Shown here piece by piece: positions 41,730 to 50,752 of a stretch of 64,000 bases of DNA. The notes beneath the pieces are model-generated. The model was not told the origin of the DNA. It saw nothing but the letters and a program-made list of their open reading frames with translations, and ran no database searches. The position numbers and the translations under genes are program-made. Location of the stretch: assembly GCA_964036045.1 (NCBI GenBank), contig OZ038385.1:58251919-58315918 (forward strand), given 5' to 3'. Positions within the stretch are counted from its first letter, which is position 1. Every line of letters begins with the position of its first letter. This DNA comes from Eutreptiella sp. 'Long Island Sound 2002' (taxonomy: Eukaryota > Euglenozoa > Euglenophyceae > Eutreptiales > Eutreptiaceae).

Positions 41730-44700
41730 TTAGTTTCGCTTCTTACGCTGGGACATAGTCTCAGCACGGGTTAGGAGCTGCCCCTCGTTGTTCTCAACGA
41801 GGTAAGTGCGGAAGATGGGGTTGATACTCCCATCTGGTTGAATGAAGGCTGACATAGGTTCCCAGGTCGCCTCAGACAACCCATAGCCATCCCACAGGGT
41901 AAGGAATTTCCAGCCCTGTTTATACTCGTGGCGAGCAATACCTGCAACCACGTAGTAACCATCGACTGCCATCTCATCGGCAGTCATCTCTTCGAGTTCG
42001 TCTGCCTCCTCTGGACTGGCAGCGTTCTCTAGGTTTATACGTTCAATCTCATTGTCGCTGAGGCGCCACTCATCCCAAGACAAGTCGTCAGGGGAGTGAT
42101 AGTGCCTCAACTGCTTAGGTGCACATAGCAGTTCACCACCTAGACGTGGATTGCACCTGACATGGATCCTGGATCCATCTATCCTGATGATACGATAGGG
42201 TCCAAAGTAAGGGTCCTGTAGGCAGTTACGTGGCCAGGAGGGTAGGCGTGAATGGTGTACCAAAACAAGGTCACCAACCTTGAAGCTGGCAGGTCGCCGT
42301 AGGCGGTTCCGTCGGCTCTGTTCACGGTCACGAATGTGCCTCAGGTTAGTACCAGCCTGGTTAGCCAGAGACTGCTTGTGTTCCAGCCAATCTCCCACAG
42401 GGCTCTTGAAGTCCTCAGGGAAGGGGGTTTTGAAGAACCAAGCAGGTCGTCCTCCATGGAACAGTTCGTGGGGGGTGAAACCCGTAGAAGAGCTCCGCTG
42501 TGAGTTCATGGACAGAACTGCCCAGGGCACTAGGCGTACCCAGTCCTTGGTGCGTTCCTGTTTCATCAGGATTCTTAAGTTTTGCTCTACCACACGGTTC
42601 TGTCTCTCACAGAGAGGGTTAGACGTGTGAGTATAGGGCACACCTGTGGTTACCTCCACGTTGAGGGCATTTAGCACTCGTTTGTACCACCCAGTGTCAC
42701 TGCGGATGCGTACATCTTCATCAGAATGCACCTGTTTAGGTGCTCCATAGGGTTCGAACCATTGTTCGACCAACATTTTTACAGTCTGCTCACCTGTGAT
42801 TTTCTTATTGCAAGGGAACGCACGGGTGAAGCGAGATAGACCACAGGTGACCACGAGGCAACTATCATAGCCGCCAAAGCGTGGTAGGCCGCGGATGTAA
42901 TCCACGTAGAGAAGAGAGTTAGCACAATAGGGTATGGGTAAGCCGGAGATCAGACCCCTATCCCTACTGTCGCTCTGCTTGCTGGCATGACAGCCACAAG
43001 CATCCACAATGGTCTGCATACGCGACCTCAGTTCAGTCAGGGTTAGACTAGAGTAGAAACACTCACGGAAGAAGTCCACTGAGCGATTAGCGCCAGTGTG
43101 ACCAGAACTGAGATGGGACCACTGTAGGCACCCATCCAGTCGTGCCTCAGGCACCACAATTCGGTCCTCGTAGAAGAGGTACTGATTGTTTTTATACCAC
43201 TGGTGCCCGTCAATGACACGGGGTTCGAGACCAGTGCTGAGGGTTTGGAGAATTTCTTCATACTCTGACTGATAGTCGGTTAGACTCCAACCCTCCAGGA
43301 TTCCGGCAGTGCGCATGGACAGGTCAAGCTGGACATCCATACGCTGGAAAGCCTCTTTGGCGAGCCCCTCAGAGCTCTCACCAATAAGCGCATCGAAGTT
43401 GTTGCGCGATATATAGTCAGACAGTTCATTCTTAATCCCGGGGATATGATGCACTGTCAGCCTGAACTGGCTCAGGTAAGTCCACCACCGTTTTAGCTTT
43501 CCTTTTTCAGGTGGTGGGCCCTTCTGAAAAGACTTCACAGGCTCCTGGTCACACAGCCAGACAATAGGGTTAGATCCGAGGAGTCGGGATTGTGACGATA
43601 GCACCAACATACCGGCCAGGAGTTCCTGGTCATAGGTGCTGTAGTTGGAACGCGCTTGGTTCCATTTCCAATTCCAGTGTCCCAGTGGCACCAGTCGCCA
43701 CTCACTGGTAGGATAGTCATGTTTCAACGAACCATCACGGTTCAGTCCAGTAGTACGATAATGGCAGTGGGTTAGTTCAGCGGGGTTAAGCTCCTGCCAT
43801 TGGTAGATCGTACCTCCCCCCCCTACATCACTGGCATCAGTGATCAGGACTATCTCGCCCTCAGGGCGGGGCACTCCCAGGCAGTTGGAGGAGGCAATCT
43901 TCTTCTTCAACTCCTGGAAACACTCTTCCTCTCTGGAGGTCCACCTCCAGGGAGTAGTTTTCTTGATCAGGTCAGTGAGGGGTGCAGAGGAGTAAGTAAA
44001 ATTGTGGATGTGACGCCGATAGAAATTACAGGCGCCCACAAAACTCCTCACATCGTGTAGACCCTTCTTAGGGTCATCGCGAATCTGCATGTCCTGTAGG
44101 GGCTGCATCTTAGACGCGGCTGGTTTCCACCAGCCATACCCCACGTCGAAACCCAAATACTCCATCTCCTCTTTCATAAACTCACATTTTTCGAGTTTGA
44201 TTCGGAGATGGTTTTCTTGACAGACAGTGAAAAATTCACGGAGGAGAAGGGCATGGTCCTCTTTGGTATTAGTACCCAAACTCACGTCGTCGATGTGAGC
44301 CTCCATTTCTGCACCCCGAGAAATCAACTCTTGTACTAGAGGCCTGCGCCTCAGTATGTACAAAATTTTGTTCATAAGCTCCTGGAAGAGCGCTGGGGCA
44401 TTAGCCACCCCGAAAGGCATAACCTTCCACTTGAAGACACGACCCTTAGGGGTTATAAAGGCAAGCAGCTCCTGAGCTGCGGCGGTTAGGTCAACCTGCC
44501 AGAAACCAGAGCGTTTGTCCATTTTGGTCTTATACCTGCATTTGGCAATACGCTCCAGGGTGTTTTCCATGTTAGGAATACTCCCTGAGTGGTTCTGGGT
44601 TTTCTTGTTGACCTCACCATAGTCTACAACAAGACGTAGGGCAGTCGACCCTGGTTTAGCAACAAGGAAACAGGGACTGCAGTGATGGGGATAGTCCCCG

Positions 44701-45190
44701 TGTTTATACTCTTCAACGAGGCCAGCATCAATGCATTCTTGGATCTGGCGCTCGATTTCTTCAACCTGTTCCTGTGGAGCGGGATAGGGACGACGCCTCA
44801 CTCGCGTCTTTTCAAATTCTGGTTTCAATTTCAGGTCCATCTGGACCAGTTTTTTACAAGAAAGGGGAGGCGGCAAGGCGCCGAACACCTCCTCATAGGT
44901 TATAAGCAGTTTCTTCAGGCGGGGGTCAAGGTTAAGACTCTCGACTTTCTGAAGGAAATCCTCCTCAGCATGGAGGTTGCTTTTTCCATGTTCTTTCTCT
45001 TTATGCCGATCAGCAGTTTCGGCAGGTAAAGTACCATCGTCCCACTCAGGGGGACATTGCTGCCCATAGTGTAGGGAATACACTAGAGGTATCTCAGGAT
45101 CAGGCAGCGTATAGGACTCATCGTCCTCCTCAGACCAGATGGAGTATTTCCAGGTCTGTCTGAGGTATTGCAGCCGCGACCAAGCAATGC
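41730..45190 (-). CDS. Ty3/chromovirus pol polyprotein (RT, RNase H, integrase, chromodomain)
   Basis: The minus-strand frame is open from 46139, but recognisable coding begins at about 45190 (LRQTWKYSIW...). The part before it crosses an A26 run and is probably not coding. RT blocks: RPYPAPQEQVEEIERQI, LRLVVDYGEVNKKT, MDKRSGFWQVDL, MPFGVANAPALFQELM, and the catalytic box AHIDDVSLG, with His where Tyr or Phe is usual. RNase H: LITDASDVGGGG. Integrase: CGCH zinc-site remnant, VDYIRGLPRF (Asp), HSDEDVRIRS (Asp), NPLCERQNR (Glu). The C-terminal YYVVAGIARHEY...WDGYGLSEATWEP is a chromodomain, which places it among chromoviruses. Gag and protease are not seen. The polypeptide ends KKRN then TAA. 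Apparently 5'-truncated or rearranged. Confidence 0.87.
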
Positions 45191-45648
45191 AAGCCCACTC
45201 ATGTAGGAAATACGCGCGAAGGGGATCACAACAAAAAGAGCAAGAAGCCGCACATGTACCCAAGTATGTTGAATGTCGTGCATGAAAAATACACACAAGC
45301 AACAACAACGCCACCGGCCGCCGGAAAGCAAGTATGTTATGTGCATATGTGCCATATGTTGTGTGCATAACGCCGTAACAAGCGCAAAACAAGTAACGTG
45401 ATAAGCAACGCCAAAGTGCGCCGCCACGAAAAGCGCAACGAAAACCGCACCGGCAAGGAAAACCAACAAGAGGTAGCACCGAAAGAACGCCTATGCTCAC
45501 CCCCACTCGCATAGGGAAAGAAAGGTATGCCCGCACGCGCATGCCCGGAACGCCGCAAGGCCAGCACCGCCGCGGGCGAGCGGCAAGGTATGAAGGGACA
45601 AACAGGGAGGAACAAAAAGACCACCGAGGTAAAGCACAACACAACAAA

Positions 45649-45679
<31 letters not shown>

Positions 45680-46350
45680 CCAAGCATACACACGTGACTA
45701 GTGGGGTCCAAGTATGTTGCCACGCTACGCTACGTAACCGAGACGTGCCCACCGCCCACCCACACGCCCGCTTATGTAGGAGGCGAAGGGGAGCGAAAGG
45801 GAACAAAAGGTATGCCGCCGCATGCAAACGAATAGTAGACAAGCCACACACCGCCACCAAGAACGCAAGTATGTTACCATGTCGTGCCACGTCGCCAACC
45901 GCGGAGTTGCGTGGGTTAGAACACACAAATAGCCACGGAGGGGGATAGGACGAGCAAACACACAAATGGCATAGCGCCGGCGAGTGCCGGGTCCCAACAA
46001 ACACACGTGCACGCACCCGTGTCCTATCCTCACAGGTCCCGAAGAGAAGCGTATGCTCGTGTCGTCCGGGCGTCCGGGCGTTAAAGTAGGGTTGTCTTAG
46101 ACGCTTAGGCAAGTATTGCGTCGTGCCGTCGTCACACATAAGCGAACGCCCGACAAGGCGGGAGGACTAGAACACGTTAAGGTAGTGGGGAAAGAGGCAG
46201 GTATGTTGAATGTCACGCCGCGCACGCGGAACGGGCGACGAGAACAGGTAGCGACCAAAGGGGGGTGGAAACAAGCCGGGAGCAAATGGGGCGATAAACC
46301 TACACGCCAGCCGGTCGCACATGAATGTCGCATGACGTACCGGCCAGCTC
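45191..46350. repeat. Leader/LTR-like region with diverged internal repeats
   Basis: Plus-strand motifs of the form (C)AAGTATGTT or AGGTATG recur at about 45262, 45331, 45521, 45585, 45708, 45808, 45868 and 46199, several followed by GAATGTCGTGC- or CCATGTCGTGCC-like sequence. CTTATGTAGGAGGCGAAGGG at about 45771 resembles 45205. The pattern looks like a diverged tandem family and may be the remains of the Ty3 5' LTR and leader. AGGTATG also matches a splice-donor consensus, so an intron-related origin is possible. Confidence 0.45.
45646..45671 (+). repeat. A26 run
   Basis: Uninterrupted run of 26 A on the plus strand, then G and A6. It could be the tail of a plus-strand retro-insertion. It encodes the poly-Phe run in the spurious N-terminal extension of the Ty3 frame. 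Confidence 0.95.
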
Positions 46351-46749
46351 GAGGTGCCGTGCCGCGACAAAACCGCCGCCGCCGCACGCTTGCTTACGCA
46401 CCCTTCTCTCCCTACGCAGGTTCAAAAGAGGAAGCCCGGGCCGACAAGAAAAAAGACAGAGACACGCAACAAAGCGGAGGCAGGGAAAAAGTGCATGCCA
46501 GGGAGAGGGGTAGAGGAAAGGGTAAAGAGCAACGAAGCCGCGAAAGGAACAAGGGGAAGCCAGCGAACGAGCAAGGGGCGCACACAGAGGAGGGGACACG
46601 GCGGGCACACGGCGAGCACAACACCGCACCGAGACACCGGAGAGGGGAGCACCGGAGGACCAAGGAAAGAGCAGCACCACGCACCACGACACGCACGGCA
46701 CAGGCACCACACACACCGCACACACCTAACGAACCCCGGCAACCCACCC
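46351..46749 (+). other. GC-rich segment before the monomer array
   Basis: Open in several frames. One plus frame is Arg/Lys/Glu-rich and repetitive (RERGRGKGKEQRSRERNKGK). This could be part of the LINE 5' region or a separate coding remnant. I cannot decide. Confidence 0.3.
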
Positions 46750-49700
46750 GGCAGTGGGCGGGCAGACGGGAGAGGGACAGCGCCTGACCCCAAGAGCCCC
46801 TCACCATGGCGGAAGGCACCCCCCCCGGGGACGCCTTTCCGCCACCCCCACAGCGAGCAACGCCGGCCCGCAAGGGCGCACGCTGTGGGGCCGGTGCCGG
46901 GCCCCCACGCCCACACCGACCGCACCCGGGACACGCGGGTCGCGGAACCCTGGCTGCACGCTCCGGAGGACGGGCAGCCGGGGGAGGGACAGCGCCTGGC
47001 ACCAGGCGCCCCTCACAACGGTGGAAGACAGCCCCCCCCGGGGACGCCCTTCCGCCACCCCCACAGCGAGCAACGCCGGCCCGCAAGGGCGCACGCTGTG
47101 GGGCCGGTGCTGGGTCCACACGCCCGCATCGACCGCACCCGGGACACACGGGTCGCGGAACCCTGGCTGCACGCTCCGGAAGACGAGCGGCCGGGGGAGG
47201 GACAGCGCCTGGCACCAAGCGCCCCTCACAACGGTGGAAGGCAGCCCCCCCCGGGGACGCCCTTCCGCCACCCCCACAGCGAGCAACGCCGGCCCGCAAG
47301 GGCGCACGCTGTGGGGCCGGTGCTGGGTCCACACGCCCGCATCGACCGCACCCGGGACACACGGGTCGCGGAACCCTGGCTGCACGCTCCGGAGGACGAG
47401 CGGCCGGGGGAGGGGCAGCGCCTGACACCAGGCGCCCCTCACAACGGTGGAAGGCACCCCCCCCGGGGACGCCCTTCCGCCACCCCCACAGCGAGCAACG
47501 CCGGCCCGCAAGGGCGCACGCTGTGGGGCCGGTGCTGGGTCCACACGCCCGCATCGACCGCACCCGGGACACACGGGTCACGGAACCCTGGCTGCGCGCT
47601 CCGGAGGACGAGCAGCCGGGGGAGGGACAGCGCCTGACACCAGGCGCCCCTCACAACGGTGGAAGGCAGCCCCCCCCGGGGACGCCCTTCCGCCACCCCC
47701 ACAGCGAGCAACGCCGGCCCGCAAGGGCGCACGCTGTGGGGCCGGTGCTGGGTCCACACGCCCGCATTGACCGCACCCGGGACACACGGGTCGCGGAACC
47801 CTGGCTGCACGCTCCGGAGGACGAGCGGCCGGGGGAGGGGCAGCGCCTGACACCAGGCGCCCCTCACAACGGTGGAAGGCACCCCCCCCGGGGACGCCCT
47901 TCCGCCACCCCCACAGCGAGCAACGCCGGCCCGCAAGGGCGCACGCTGTGGGGCTGGTGCTGGGTCCACACGCCCGCATCGACCGCACCCGGGACACACG
48001 GGTCGCGGAACCCTGGCTGCGCGCTCCGGAGGACGAGCAGCCGGGGGAGGGACAGCGCCTGACACCAGGCGCCCCTCACGACGGTAGAAGGCACCCCCCC
48101 CGGGGACGCCCTTCTGCCGCCCCCACAGCGAGCAACGCCGGCCCGCAAGGGCGCACGCTGTGGGGCCGGTGCTGGGTCCACACGCCCACATCGACCGCAC
48201 CCGGGACACATGGGTCGCGGAACCCTGGCTGCACGCTCCGGAGGACGGGCGGCCGGGGGAGTGACAGCGCCTGACACCAGGCGCCCCTCACAACGGTGGA
48301 AGGCACCCCCCCCGGGGACGCCCTTCCGCCACCCCCCTAGCGAGCAACGCCAGCCCGCAAGGGCGCACGCTGTGGGGCCGGTGCTGGGTCCACACGCCCG
48401 CATCGACCGCACCCGGGACACGCGGGTCGCGGAACCCTAGCTGCACGCTCCGGAGGACGAGCGGCCGGGGGAGGGACAGCGCCTGACACCAGGCGCCCCT
48501 CACAACGGCGGAAGGCAACCCCCCCGGGGACGCCCTTCCGCCACCCCCACAGCGAGCAACGCCGGCCCGCAAGGGCGCACGCTGTGGGGCTGGTGCTGGG
48601 TCCACATGCCCACATCAACCGCGCCCGGGACACGCGGGTCGCGGAGCCCTGGCTGCACGCTCCAGAGGACGAGCGGCCGGGAGAGGGGCAGCGCCTGACA
48701 CCAGGCGCCCCTCACAACGGTGGAAGGCACCCCCCCGGGGACGCCCTTCCGCCACCCCCACAGCGAGCAACGCCAGCCCACAAGGGCGCACGCTGTGGGG
48801 CCGGTGCTGGGTCCACACGCCCGCACCGACCGCACCCGGGACACACGGGTCGCGGAACCCTGGCTGCACGCTCCGGAGGACGAGCGGCCGGGGAAGGGAC
48901 AGCGCCTGACACCAAGCGCCCCTCACAACGGTGGAAGGCACCCCCCCCGGGGACGCCCTTCCGCCACCCCCACAGCGAGCAACGGCGGCCCGCAAGGGCG
49001 CACGCTGCGGGGCCGGTGCTGGGTCCACACGCCCGCATCGACCGCACCCGGGACACACGGGTCGCAGAACCCCGGCTGCGCGCTCCAAAGGACGAGCGGC
49101 CGGGGGAGGGACAGCGCCTGACGCCAGGCGCCCCTCACAACGGTGGCAGGCACCCCCCCCGGGGGCGCCCCTCCACCACCCCCACAGCGAGCAACGCCGG
49201 CCCGCAAGGGCGCACGCTGTGGGGCCGGTGCTGGGTCCACACGCCCGCACCGACCGCGCCCGGGACACGCGGGTCGCGGAACCCTGGCTGCACGCTCCGG
49301 AGGACGAGCGGCCGGGGGAGGGACAGCGCCTGACACCAGGCGCCCCTCACAACGGTGGAAGGCACCCCCCCCGGGGACGCCCTCCCGCCACCCCCACAGC
49401 GAGCAACGCCGGCCCGCAAGGGCGCACGCTGTGAGGCCGGTGCTGGGTCCACACGCCCGCATCGACCGCACCCGGGACACGCGGGTCACGGAACCCTGGC
49501 TGCACGCTCCGGAGGACGAGCGGCCGGGGGAGGGACAGCGCCTGACACCAGGCGCCCCTCACAACGGTGGAAGGCACCCCCCCGGGGACGCCCTTCCGCC
49601 AGCCCCACAGCGAGCAACGCCAGCCCACAAGGGCGCACGCTGTGGGGCCGGTGCTGGGTCCACACGCCCGCACCGACCGCACCCGGGACACACGGGTCGC

Positions 49701-50685
49701 GGAACCCTGGCTGCACGCTCCGGAGGACGAGCGGCCGGGGGAGGGACAGCGCCTGACACCAGGCGCCCCTCACAACGGTGGAAGGCACCCCCCCCGGGGA
49801 CGCCCTTCCGCCACCCCCACAGCGGGCAGCGTCGGCCCGCAAGGGCGCACGCTGTGGGGCCGGTGCCGGGTCCACTGCCCGCATCGACCGCGCCCGGGAC
49901 ACGCGGGTTGCGGAACCTGGCTGCACGCTCCGGAGGACGAGCGGCCGAGGAAGGGACAGTGCCTGACACCAGACGCCCCTCACAACGGTGGAAGGCAGCC
50001 CCCCCCGGGGACGCCCTTCCGCCACCCCCACGGCGAACAACGCCGGCCCGCAAGGGCGCACGCCGTGGGACCGGTACTGGGTCCACACGCCCACATCGAC
50101 CGCGCCCGGGACACGCGGGTCGCGGAACCCTGGCTGCGCGCTCCGGAGGACGAGCGGCCAGGGAAGGGACAGCGCCTGACACCAGGCGCCCCTCACAACG
50201 GTGGAAAGCACCCCCCCCGGGGACGCCATTCCGCCAGCCCCACAGCGAGCAGCGTCGGCCCGCGAGGGCGCACGCTGTGGGACCGGTGCTGGGTCCACAC
50301 GCCCGCATCGACCGCGCCCGGGACACACGGGTCGCGGAACCCTGGCTGCACGCTACGGAGGGCGAGCGCGGCCGGGGGAGGGACAGCGCCTGACACCAGG
50401 CGCCCCTCACAACGGTGGAAGGCACCCCCCCGGGGACGCCCTTCCGCCACCCCCACAGCGAGCAACGCCGGCCCGCAAGGGCGCACGCTGTGGGGCCGGT
50501 GCTGGGTCCACATGCCCGCATCGACCGCACCCGGGACACGCGGGTCGCGGAACCCTGGCTGCACGCTCCGGAGGACGAGCGGCCGGGGAAGGGACGGCGC
50601 CTGACACCAGGCACCCCTCACAACGGTGGAAGGCACCCCCCCCGGGGACGCCCTCCCGCCACCCCCACAGCGAGCAACGCACCAA
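46750..50685 (+). repeat. Tandem array of about 19 monomers, about 212 bp each, upstream of the LINE ORFs
   Basis: The marker ACAGCGCCTG recurs at 46777, 46989, 47202, 47415, 47627, 47840, 48052, 48264, 48476, 48688, 48899, 49111, 49323, 49535, 49746, 49956, 50169, 50383 and 50594 (some copies differ by one base), spacing 210-214. Units are highly similar and differ mostly in a C-run (C6-C8). Each unit contains three inverted repeats: GCGCCTG-ACAC-CAGGCGC; CCCCACAGCG paired with CGCTGTGGGG across 25 bases; and ACCCG paired with CGGGT. The last unit is cut short at CAGCGAGCAACG, followed by a CAACGCACC-type short repeat and then the ORF1 ATG. Long ORFs across the array in all frames are by-products of GC content and periodicity. 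Confidence 0.95.
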
Positions 50686-50752
50686 CGCACCAACGCACCA
50701 GCCACGGGACATCCGCACCCCGCCCCCTGCTCTTAGACACAGCGACATAGCA

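Noticed and set aside
45191-46139. N-terminal 315 residues of the minus-strand Ty3 frame
   Set aside because: It crosses an A26 run (poly-Phe), is Cys/Leu/Arg noise and has no Gag or protease motif. Coding resemblance starts near 45190.
46354-50604. Many long ORFs on both strands across 46.4-50.6 kb
   Set aside because: They arise from a GC-rich 212-base repeat. The same peptide recurs with period 70-71 residues, shifts frame between units and appears equally on the opposite strand. Not genes.
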